From assembly GCA_003558145.1 (NCBI GenBank), contig PWMP01000089.1, forward strand, positions 1 to 5,524: a DNA stretch of 5,524 nt, given 5' to 3'. Source of the stretch: Elusimicrobiota bacterium (lineage in GTDB: Bacteria > CG03 > SLGR01 > PWQF01). Of this stretch, positions 1 through 5,524 are shown one piece after another; position 1 is the stretch's first letter; each line of letters begins with the position of its first letter. Under the pieces are notes generated by a model, which did no database searches, was not told where the DNA came from, and was given only the letters and a program-made list of their open reading frames with translations. Made by a program: the position numbers and the translations under genes.

Positions 1-552
1 AATTTAGCGAATAAGTTAACAGCAGTCCGGGCGCTTCTTGTTGTCCCTTTTGGATTTTTTCTTGCGTCTGAGCGGCCTTTCTTTCTGCTTGTTTCGCTTG
101 CATTGCTCTTAATAGCGGCGGCTACGGATTTTTTAGACGGTAAAATTGCGCGGAAAAGACAGGAGGTGTCATCACTCGGCAAATTTCTTGACCCTCTTGC
201 CGATAATCTTTTTATATGCACCGCCCTTATAATTTTTTTAACCAGGGAAGTCATTCATATTCCGGTATGGCCCGTTATATTAATTATCTGCAGAGAATTC
301 ATTATAAACGCTTTTAGATCCTTTGCTGCTTCGGGCGGTATTGTTCTCGGTGCGGAAAAGGAAGGAAAAATTAAAACTGCCCTCCAGATGACGGCAGTTG
401 CGCTGATAATTATTTTTATGGCTCTGGATACCTGGCTTAAGGCTGTTTATCCCATTGTTGCGGCAGTTGCCGCATATACCGTGTATTCGGGCGCGGTTTA
501 CATAAAAAATAATATAGATATAATAACAACATCCCGGAAGAATAAACTGTAA
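1..552 (+). CDS. pgsA: CDP-diacylglycerol--glycerol-3-phosphate 3-phosphatidyltransferase, 5' partial
   Basis: Integral membrane enzyme that transfers a phosphatidyl group from CDP-diacylglycerol to glycerol 3-phosphate, giving phosphatidylglycerophosphate, the committed step to phosphatidylglycerol. 183 residues are visible. The frame is open from base 1 and begins NLANKLTAVR, which matches the extreme N-terminus of PgsA, so only a few residues and the start codon lie outside the window. The CDP-alcohol phosphotransferase signature D-x2-DG-x2-AR-x8-G-x3-D-x3-D is complete (visible residues D43, D46-G47, A50-R51, G60, D64, D68). The PgsA-type block R98-E-F, R106, AA109-110 and GKIKT 122-126 followed by QM separates it from other CDP-alcohol transferases. 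Several hydrophobic segments flank these motifs. The residue after the last motif Asp is Asn rather than the commoner Lys. The TAA stop lies 19 bases before pgpA, the next enzyme of the pathway. Confidence 0.95.
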   Translation, partial: NLANKLTAVRALLVVPFGFFLASERPFFLLVSLALLLIAAATDFLDGKIARKRQEVSSLGKFLDPLADNLFICTALIIFLTREVIHIPVWPVILIICREFIINAFRSFAASGGIVLGAEKEGKIKTALQMTAVALIIIFMALDTWLKAVYPIVAAVAAYTVYSGAVYIKNNIDIITTSRKNKL

Positions 553-557
553 AAAGA

Positions 558-564
558 CAGGAGG
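558..564 (+). promoter_or_regulatory. Shine-Dalgarno site of pgpA
   Basis: CAGGAGG lies 7 bases before the ATG at 572, in the short gap after the pgsA stop. It is close to a full anti-Shine-Dalgarno match and fixes the pgpA start. Confidence 0.8.
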
Positions 565-571
565 AAAAAAG

Positions 572-1015
572 ATGCAGTGGTTAATAAAATTCATAGCGAC
601 GGGTTTTTATATAGGTGAAAAGGTCCCGGCTCCGGGAACGGTTGCTTCAGTCCTTGCGGCAGCGTTTTTTTACATATTTCTCCCGGTAGAACCGGCCTTT
701 TACTGGACCATGCTTGTACTTCTTACCTTTATAGGGGTAATAACAGCAGGTAAAACGGAATCGCTTAAGGGAAAAATAGACCCTCCGGAAATTGTTATAG
801 ATGAAATAGTGGGTTTTTTTATAGCTATGGCTTTTCTTCCCAAAAAGCTTGAGTATATTCTAATAGGGCTTGTAATATTCCGGTTCCTGTATATTTTAAA
901 AGTCTATCCTATAAATAAACTTCAGGTTGTAGCAGGCGGGTTGGGTATAATGCTTGATGACATATACGCCGGCATTGTTACGAATTTAATTCTGAGAATA
1001 ATAATACATCTCTAA
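572..1015 (+). CDS. pgpA: phosphatidylglycerophosphatase A family protein
   Basis: Membrane phosphatase predicted to remove the phosphate from phosphatidylglycerophosphate made by PgsA, giving phosphatidylglycerol. The 147-residue product has the usual family length and motifs in order: APGT at 20-23 near the N-terminus, E63 and DPPEIVIDEIVG at 70-81, FRF at 103-105 followed by ILK and YPI, and GGLGIMLDDIYAG at 122-134. About three or four hydrophobic segments alternate with these, as expected for a small polytopic membrane protein. One oddity: the segment that normally reads about FRxFDIxKPxPI has Tyr at 107 in place of the Asp and Val at 111 in place of the Pro, while Lys110 and the later Pro-Ile are kept. 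The other acidic residues (D70, D77, E78, D129, D130) are intact, so activity is plausible but not certain. The gene follows pgsA, and the start is set by a strong ribosome binding site. Confidence 0.9.
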   Translation: MQWLIKFIATGFYIGEKVPAPGTVASVLAAAFFYIFLPVEPAFYWTMLVLLTFIGVITAGKTESLKGKIDPPEIVIDEIVGFFIAMAFLPKKLEYILIGLVIFRFLYILKVYPINKLQVVAGGLGIMLDDIYAGIVTNLILRIIIHL

Positions 1016-1026
1016 GTGACTACTTC

Positions 1027-1032
1027 AAGGAG
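1027..1032 (+). promoter_or_regulatory. Shine-Dalgarno site of recA
   Basis: AAGGAG lies 8 bases before the recA ATG at 1041, inside the 25-base gap after pgpA. This is the longest gap in the window. I see no clear LexA-type operator in it. Confidence 0.8.
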
Positions 1033-1040
1033 CAATTAAT

Positions 1041-2039
1041 ATGACAGATGACAAAAAACAAAAGGCGCTTGAAAGAACCGTAAAACAGCTGGAAAGCAGA
1101 TTCGGCAAAGGATCTATAATGCGTCTCGGCGACGAAAGATACAGGCCGGGTATAGCTGCCATTCCAACGGGTTCGCTTACCCTTGATATGGCTCTTGGCG
1201 TCGGCGGAATACCCCGCGGCCGCGTAGTTGAGATATTCGGGCCCGAGGCTTCCGGAAAAACAACACTTGCCCTTGAAATAGTAGCTAACGCCCAGAAGCA
1301 GGGAGGAAATGCGGCATATATAGATGCCGAACACGCGCTTGACCCCGGGTATTCAAAAAACATAGGAGTTGACGTTGACAACCTTCTCATATCACAGCCT
1401 GATTTCGGAGAACAGGCACTGGAAGTTACCGAAGCTCTGGTAAGAAGCGCCGCGGTTGACGTAATAGTTATTGACAGCGTGGCGGCCCTTGTCCCCAAGG
1501 CAGAACTGGAAGGTGAAATGGGAGACTCTCACGTCGGGCTTCAGGCGCGCCTTATGTCCCAGGCCCTAAGAAAGCTTACAGCTACAATTTCCAAGTCAAC
1601 GACCACTACAATATTTGTAAACCAGATAAGGGAGAAGATAGGAATAATGTTTGGCAATCCGGAAACGACTCCCGGAGGACGCGCGCTCAAATTTTATTCA
1701 TCAGTGAGGCTGGATATAAGAAGAATAGGCGCCATAAAGTCAGGTACAGACAGTATAGGAAACAGGGTTAGGGTCAAGGTAGTTAAAAACAAGGTTGCTC
1801 CCCCGTTCAAGAAGGCAGAATTCGACATTATTTACGGACAGGGAATATCATACGAGGGGACTCTTCTGGACCTTGGCCTGGAGCATAAGATAATAGAAAA
1901 GAGCGGAACCTGGTATTCCTACAAAGATACCCAGATAGGGCAGGGAAGGACAAATTCAATAGAATTTCTGCAGCAAAACGAAAAGATTAAAAAGGAACTT
2001 GACAAACAGATAAGGGCTAAGCTCTTCCCGGACAAGTAA
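1041..2039 (+). CDS. recA: Recombinase RecA
   Basis: Cytoplasmic ATP-dependent recombinase that forms filaments on single-stranded DNA, pairs and exchanges homologous strands, and acts as co-protease for LexA-like repressors where present. The 332-residue product has an N-terminal polymerisation helix with FGKGSIMRLG at 21-30, Walker A GPEASGKT at 67-74 (Ala where Ser is commonest), the catalytic glutamate in DAEHALDP (E97), Walker B ending at D145, loop L1 EGEMGDSHV at 157-165, the ATP-sensing NQ at 194-195, and loop L2 with FGNPETTPGG at 204-213, followed by ALKFYSSVRLDIRR. The C-terminal domain ends at IRAKLFPDK, so the acidic tail seen in E. coli (353 residues) is absent. The following reading frame holds the next gene, so this does not look like a frameshift. 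The ATG is supported by its ribosome binding site. The stop is one base from the next start. Confidence 0.98.
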   Translation: MTDDKKQKALERTVKQLESRFGKGSIMRLGDERYRPGIAAIPTGSLTLDMALGVGGIPRGRVVEIFGPEASGKTTLALEIVANAQKQGGNAAYIDAEHALDPGYSKNIGVDVDNLLISQPDFGEQALEVTEALVRSAAVDVIVIDSVAALVPKAELEGEMGDSHVGLQARLMSQALRKLTATISKSTTTTIFVNQIREKIGIMFGNPETTPGGRALKFYSSVRLDIRRIGAIKSGTDSIGNRVRVKVVKNKVAPPFKKAEFDIIYGQGISYEGTLLDLGLEHKIIEKSGTWYSYKDTQIGQGRTNSIEFLQQNEKIKKELDKQIRAKLFPDK

Positions 2040-2040
2040 C

Positions 2041-2652
2041 TTGAATTTTACCTCTCTTACATTAGGCCCTCTTGCCACTAATTGTTATATACTTGTAAAC
2101 GGCGGTGAAGCAGTTGTCATTGACCCCGCTGACGAGGGAAGGCTTATACTTGAAGAAGTAAAAAAAAACTCCTGCCGCCTCAAATACATTATTTATACAC
2201 ATTGCCACATAGATCATACGGGAGGGGCTCCCTACCTGAAAAAAAATACAGATGTGGAGATACTTACCGGCAGGGGAGAGGAAAAAACAATCCAACAGAT
2301 GCCTTTTGTTCAGATACCCGGCCTTTCCGGTGAACTCGAATCTCCCGACAAATTTATAACTGAATCTGAAGAAATTGACATTGGAGGTGCTCCTCTTAAA
2401 ATTCTTTCTACCCCGGGACATTCTCCGGGAGGTATTTCTGTATATATACCCGGCGCTCTTTTTTGCGGGGATACAGTGTTTATGAGTTCCGTGGGCAGGA
2501 CGGATTTTCCCGGTTCAAGCTGGGAAGCATTGGAAAAGAGCATCAGAGAAAAAATATTTACTTTACCGGATGATACAAAGATATATCCCGGGCACGGCCC
2601 TGAAACTTCTGTCGGATGGGAAAAGGAAAACAATCCTTTTATTGCCGGCTAA
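2041..2652 (+). CDS. Metallo-beta-lactamase-fold hydrolase, glyoxalase II-like
   Basis: Predicted cytoplasmic two-metal hydrolase of 203 residues. The metal ligands are all present: H54-x-H56-x-D58-H59 in the THCHIDH motif, H127 in TPGHSPGG, D144 in FCGDT, and H185 in YPGHGPET. The N-terminal TLGPLATNCY is typical of the short glyoxalase II-like group (YcbL-like) that lacks the C-terminal substrate-binding domain of classic glyoxalase II. A thioester such as S-lactoylglutathione, or another small ester, is therefore a possible substrate, but the true one cannot be read from sequence. The start must be TTG at 2041: the in-frame stop upstream is at 2011-2013 and no other usual start codon follows it. 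There is no good ribosome binding site, and the recA stop ends one base earlier, so translation probably depends on ribosomes finishing recA. Confidence 0.88.
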   Translation: MNFTSLTLGPLATNCYILVNGGEAVVIDPADEGRLILEEVKKNSCRLKYIIYTHCHIDHTGGAPYLKKNTDVEILTGRGEEKTIQQMPFVQIPGLSGELESPDKFITESEEIDIGGAPLKILSTPGHSPGGISVYIPGALFCGDTVFMSSVGRTDFPGSSWEALEKSIREKIFTLPDDTKIYPGHGPETSVGWEKENNPFIAG

Positions 2653-2662
2653 AACCTTTTGA

Positions 2663-3514
2663 ATGAATAAAAAATGTATAGACGCTTTTATCAATTATCT
2701 TTACGTTGAGAAGGGCTGTTCCGCTAATACACTTCAGGCTTACCGAAGAGACATAGAAGGACTCATAAAATTTTTGGACTCGCGGGGCGTTTCTCTGCAT
2801 AAGGTCAAGAGAAATCATCTTATGGATTATCTTATAGAAAAAAGAAAAAACCTTGGCGCGCCTTCCGTCGCCCGACTGCTTGCGGCAATAAAAAGTTTTT
2901 TAAAGTTTCTTGTTCTTGATAATATAATTGATTCCAGCCCCGCTTCTGATATAGGAGGCCCGCGTCTGGAAAAGAAACTCCCTGTCGTACTTACGGAATC
3001 AGAAACCGAATCCCTCATAGCCGCTTCTTCAAACATAAAAGAACATTGAATACTTGAGATACTGTATGCAACCGGTATGAGGGTAAGCGAGCTTTCCGCC
3101 TTGAAAATTTCAGATATAGATTTTAATGAAGGATGGATAAAAGTAATCGGAAAAGGCCGCAAGGAAAGATTTGTTCCGTTTTCAGCGCGGACTGCCCGGC
3201 TTATTAAAAGCTATCTGTCTGAAAGCGGTATTAAAGAAGGTTTTGTATTTAGAGGGCAAAAGGGCGCAGCAATGAGCCGTGAGGGAATATGGAAGCTTAT
3301 AAAACGCTGTGCTCGCCGGGCGGCACTGCAGAAAACAATAACGCCCCATACCCTGAGACATACATTCGCCACGCATCTCCTGGAGCACGGTGCTGACCTT
3401 AGAAGCATACAGATACTTCTGGGTCATTCAAACATAGATACAACCCAGATATACACGCACGTGAACCGGAAAAACATAAAAGAAATGCACAGCAGGTATC
3501 ATCCCAGGCCCTGA
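2663..3514 (+). pseudogene. xerD: XerD-type tyrosine recombinase, interrupted by one in-frame TGA
   Basis: Site-specific recombinase of the XerC/XerD pair that resolves chromosome dimers at dif. The frame spans 284 codons including the final stop, near normal length, with a single TGA at codon 129. Before it lie the SAM-like core-binding domain (YLYVEKG, NTLQAYRRD, LAAIKSFLKFL) and the domain linker. After it the catalytic domain is complete, counting through the TGA: R140, K164, H229, R232, H255 and the nucleophile Y264. The spacing equals that of E. coli XerD (R148, K172, H244, R247, H270, Y279). The ending YHPRP and the THV segment after the tyrosine favour XerD over XerC. No base is inserted or deleted. 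The ATG at 2663 follows an in-frame TGA at 2660 directly and has no clear ribosome binding site. If only the first 128 residues are made, no recombinase activity is possible. An internal ATG at 3077 immediately precedes the catalytic Arg but lacks a convincing ribosome binding site. Confidence 0.9.
3047..3049 (+). other. In-frame TGA inside xerD
   Basis: The codons read GAA CAT TGA ATA CTT GAG, followed by ILYATGMRVSEL in the same frame. In XerD relatives this position falls in the segment like RDRA-LLELLYATG. One base change would restore TGG (Trp), CGA (Arg) or GGA (Gly). All 12 Trp codons elsewhere in the window are TGG, which argues against a code where TGA is sense. Confidence 0.9.
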
Positions 3515-3515
3515 T

Positions 3516-4637
3516 ATGGATACCCCCCGCGTAGATATATACAGAGCGGAATCTTACGAAAGCGGAAGAATAAAAGAAATACTAAGAAACTATTTCAGCC
3601 GGGAAGATTTTTACGCTAAAAAAGTTCTTCTTAAACCTAATATGCTTCAGGCTCACAGGCCCGATGAGAATGTTACTACGCACCCGTCCCTTGTAAAAGC
3701 AGCGGCCGAGGTTGTAATGGAATACGGTGGAACTTGCGCTATCGGAGACAGCCCCTCGGGCTGGGGAATAAAAAACGCGAGGGAAGCCGCTGAAAAGTCA
3801 GGTATGCTTGAAGTCGCCGGCTGCCTGGGTATAAAATTTGAGGTGTTCGACGGCAGGCCCACGCGTCCGGTAAAAATAGAGGGAGGAACTGTCTACCGGG
3901 AAATAAACCTTCCGGAAAACTATCTTAAATATGAAACCGTAGTCAACATCCCCAAGCTTAAGACACACGGCCTCACTGTATTTACCCTTGGAGTCAAGAA
4001 TATGATGGGCGTAGTACCCGGGCTTGCTAAAAGCGTTTTTCACAAAAAAGCGACACACCCTGAAAAATTTGCCTGTGCTATTGCAGACCTTTATTCTGTT
4101 GTAAGGCCGGATTATACCGTTTTGGATGCAATAGAAGCGATGGAGGGTGATGGGCCTGTTAACGGACGCACAAAAAAACTAAACCGTATATTCTGTTCGT
4201 CCGAAACCAATGCGCTGGATGCGGCAGTTGAAAAAATGTGCGGAGTAGATCCGCTGAGTGTCCCGATTACGAGGGAAGTTTATGAAAGAGGCTTGGGAAA
4301 AATAAACAATATTGATATAATAAAACATTACGAAGAGCATGATGAAGAATTTGAGGGTTTCAGGACTCCGCTCATACCCCGGCTGGGAAGGTTTATTCCC
4401 CGTTTTGTTCTTGAGGTTTTTTCACCGCTGCTGGACAGGTATCCGCAGGTAAACAGGCAAAGATGCGTTTACTGCAGAAAGTGCGCGGAGGTATGTCCCG
4501 CGGACGCAGTTTCCTTTCCGGCCCGGTTGCCTGTATTTGATTTGAAAAAATGCGTAAGGTGCTTTTGCTGCGGCGAACGGTGTCCGGAAAGTGCAATTAC
4601 AGAGAAGAAAAAACTGCTTGCGTCGGTTTTTGACTGA
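3516..4637 (+). CDS. DUF362 domain protein with C-terminal 2x[4Fe-4S] ferredoxin module
   Basis: 373-residue, probably cytoplasmic iron-sulfur protein. The DUF362 domain covers about residues 5-300 and shows the family's conserved points: KPN at 40-42, THP at 55-57, GDSPSG at 77-82, the hallmark NIPKLKTHG at 144-152 with KNMMGVVPG at 161-169, and H176/H181 before ADL, then DAIEAMEGDGP at 204-214. A bacterial-type ferredoxin module follows, with two CxxCxxCxxxCP motifs: C317, C320, C323, C327 and C346, C349, C352, C356, plus an extra C351. This arrangement predicts two [4Fe-4S] clusters and electron transfer. The reaction of the DUF362 part is not established. The ATG lies one base after the xerD stop, with only a short AGG at 3506-3508 as ribosome binding site, so translation is likely coupled to xerD. 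The TGA stop is followed in frame by TAG. No membrane segment or signal peptide is seen. Confidence 0.88.
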   Translation: MDTPRVDIYRAESYESGRIKEILRNYFSREDFYAKKVLLKPNMLQAHRPDENVTTHPSLVKAAAEVVMEYGGTCAIGDSPSGWGIKNAREAAEKSGMLEVAGCLGIKFEVFDGRPTRPVKIEGGTVYREINLPENYLKYETVVNIPKLKTHGLTVFTLGVKNMMGVVPGLAKSVFHKKATHPEKFACAIADLYSVVRPDYTVLDAIEAMEGDGPVNGRTKKLNRIFCSSETNALDAAVEKMCGVDPLSVPITREVYERGLGKINNIDIIKHYEEHDEEFEGFRTPLIPRLGRFIPRFVLEVFSPLLDRYPQVNRQRCVYCRKCAEVCPADAVSFPARLPVFDLKKCVRCFCCGERCPESAITEKKKLLASVFD

Positions 4638-4638
4638 T

Positions 4639-4645
4639 AGGAGAG
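4639..4645 (+). promoter_or_regulatory. Shine-Dalgarno site deciding the TTG start at 4652
   Basis: AGGAGAG begins two bases after the TGA of the DUF362 gene. Its AGGAG core lies 8 bases before TTG at 4652. That spacing, together with the signal peptide read from this codon, fixes a TTG start. Confidence 0.75.
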
Positions 4646-4651
4646 TATATC

Positions 4652-5524
4652 TTGACTAAAGAAATTAAATTTATTTTACCGGTTGTTGTTTTCTTGGTTT
4701 TCATCGTTTCCGGCTGTGTGAAAAAAACTCCGGATACGGATACGGCAGTTCCTGCTGTTGCGGAAGCCGAAACAATACCGCAGCCGGCCCATCCTGAGGG
4801 AGATTTTGAATATTTTGAGGGCGAGGTTATGATAATTCCTCCCGGTGAAACTTCATGGTCATCCGTTGATAGCGAAACTCTTTTGGAGGAAGGTACGACA
4901 GTTAAAACGGGTCCTGATTCATTTGCGCGCCTGTACCTGGATGAGAACAAGCAGATTGATATGGATGAGGAAAGTTCTTTTGAAATAAAATCAAAAGGAG
5001 AAGATAGCTGTATTGAGATGTTTTACGGTGCCATGAGAACCCGTATATCCGGAATTGACCGCGACAGGGTGGAAATATATACGCCGGTTGCAGTTGCTTC
5101 CGTAAGGGGAACAGATTTCGCGGTAATATATGAAAAAGAAGATTTATGCGAAGTTGAGGTATACACGGGAAGTATACAACTGGCGTCAGCCGCGCAAGAA
5201 GAGACGGACTTTATTCCGATTGAAGTAAACGAAAATTTTGCAGCCTCCGTGCGAAGCGCCCAGGCCCCGGAAATTATAGGTGAAATAACTGATTTAAGGC
5301 AGCTGCGCTGGATACATCTTGATGAAAGAATGAAGACTTTTAATAAACTCAGGAAACTCAGGACAGTTGAGGCCTCCCTAAGGAGACAGAGAGGCCTTCT
5401 GCGCGCCGCTTCGCAGGAAGAACAGTCCGCTATAAGGCAAAAGATTGCCCGCCTGAGAACGGAACAGACCGCGCTGGAGAGGGAAGCACAGGCCCATTCG
5501 GACAGGCTGGATGAAGAAAGCCGC
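4652..5524 (+). CDS. FecR-domain lipoprotein with helical C-terminal region, 3' partial
   Basis: The frame is open for 291 codons to the window edge. It starts at TTG, has no stop in the window and is easily missed. Residues 1-22 form a lipoprotein signal: two lysines, a hydrophobic stretch, then VSGC with C22 as the predicted lipidation site, so the protein should be anchored to a membrane facing the periplasm or cell surface. A Pro/Ala/Glu-rich linker follows. A FecR-like beta domain spans about 56-180: GEV at 57-59, W69, the LLEEGTTVKTG and FARLYL segments, and TPVAVASVRGTDF at 144-156, the best family signature, then VYTGSIQL at 170-177. From about 214 the sequence is rich in Arg, Glu, Gln, Leu and Ala without Pro or Gly clusters, predicting a long helix or coiled coil that continues past the edge. 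Classic FecR proteins are transmembrane anti-sigma regulators with an N-terminal cytoplasmic domain. This one lacks that domain, and no sigma factor is nearby, so a structural or ligand-sensing role in the envelope is more likely. Confidence 0.82.
   Translation, partial: MTKEIKFILPVVVFLVFIVSGCVKKTPDTDTAVPAVAEAETIPQPAHPEGDFEYFEGEVMIIPPGETSWSSVDSETLLEEGTTVKTGPDSFARLYLDENKQIDMDEESSFEIKSKGEDSCIEMFYGAMRTRISGIDRDRVEIYTPVAVASVRGTDFAVIYEKEDLCEVEVYTGSIQLASAAQEETDFIPIEVNENFAASVRSAQAPEIIGEITDLRQLRWIHLDERMKTFNKLRKLRTVEASLRRQRGLLRAASQEEQSAIRQKIARLRTEQTALEREAQAHSDRLDEESR

Noticed and set aside
975..1002. Possible recA promoter: TTGTTA, 16-base spacer, AATAAT
   Set aside because: It lies in AT-rich pgpA coding sequence, the -35 matches only 4 of 6 bases, and several shifted AATAAT copies fit equally well. 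Such matches are expected by chance.
1025..1498. 157-codon open frame on the minus strand opposite recA
   Set aside because: The translation is low-complexity and resembles no family. RecA on the other strand is certain, so this is a coding shadow.
2409..2445. CCCGGG/CCGGGA-rich hairpin in the hydrolase gene
   Set aside because: It encodes the metal-binding TPGHSPGG segment, so the repeat follows from Pro-Gly codons.
3047..3090. TGA in xerD as a selenocysteine codon
   Set aside because: Only 4-base pairings (ATAC with GTAT) are found after the TGA. No convincing bacterial SECIS hairpin follows, and selenocysteine is not expected at this non-catalytic position.
3512..4640. TGA reassigned to an amino acid
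   Set aside because: xerD ends with TGA exactly at its family terminus, and read-through there would run about 35 codons into the next gene. All 12 Trp codons are TGG and no other gene carries an internal TGA.
4635..4640. Tandem stop TGA TAG as a deliberate double stop
   Set aside because: The second stop is part of the TAGGAG ribosome binding site of the next gene, which explains it without selection on termination.
5370..5397. Inverted repeat AGGCCTC / GAGGCCT with a 14-base loop
   Set aside because: It is inside the FecR lipoprotein coding frame in a region of recurring Arg/Leu codons, has only 7 pairs, and has no T-run, so it is not a terminator or site I can support.

Overview
The window is a tightly packed, single-strand block of bacterial chromosome. 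Seven genes lie on the + strand with gaps of only 1 to 25 bases, and no intergenic stretch could hold a terminator, RNA gene or mobile element. It looks like one operon or read-through unit that runs off both ends. Codon use favours ATA (Ile) and AGA/AGG (Arg), and base composition looks moderate throughout, with no patch suggesting recent transfer. The organism is a bacterium. A compact housekeeping operon carrying a stand-alone FecR-domain lipoprotein and a DUF362-ferredoxin would fit an uncultured lineage, for example something near Elusimicrobiota or Omnitrophota. That placement is a weak guess. All 12 tryptophans in the decoded genes use TGG, so TGA acts as a stop here.

Layout. 1-552: pgsA (5' end cut off by the window). 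572-1015: pgpA. 1041-2039: recA. 2041-2652: glyoxalase II-like metallo-beta-lactamase-fold hydrolase with a TTG start. 2663-3514: xerD-type tyrosine recombinase interrupted by one in-frame TGA at 3047-3049. 3516-4637: DUF362 protein with a C-terminal pair of [4Fe-4S] clusters. 4652-5524: lipoprotein with a FecR domain and a helical tail, TTG start, 3' end cut off by the window.

How the genes relate. PgsA and PgpA catalyse two successive steps to phosphatidylglycerol: PGP synthesis, then its dephosphorylation. RecA (homologous recombination) and XerD (chromosome dimer resolution) make a DNA recombination pair. The hydrolase, the DUF362 iron-sulfur protein and the FecR lipoprotein have no assigned pathway here, and their place in the operon is the main clue to their role.

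The most notable signals are the isolated nonsense codon in an otherwise perfect xerD, two substitutions in a conserved PgpA motif, a RecA without the acidic C-terminal tail, and the uncharacterised DUF362/FecR pair. I found no convincing evidence of an entirely new system, CRISPR array, phage, transposon or structured RNA.
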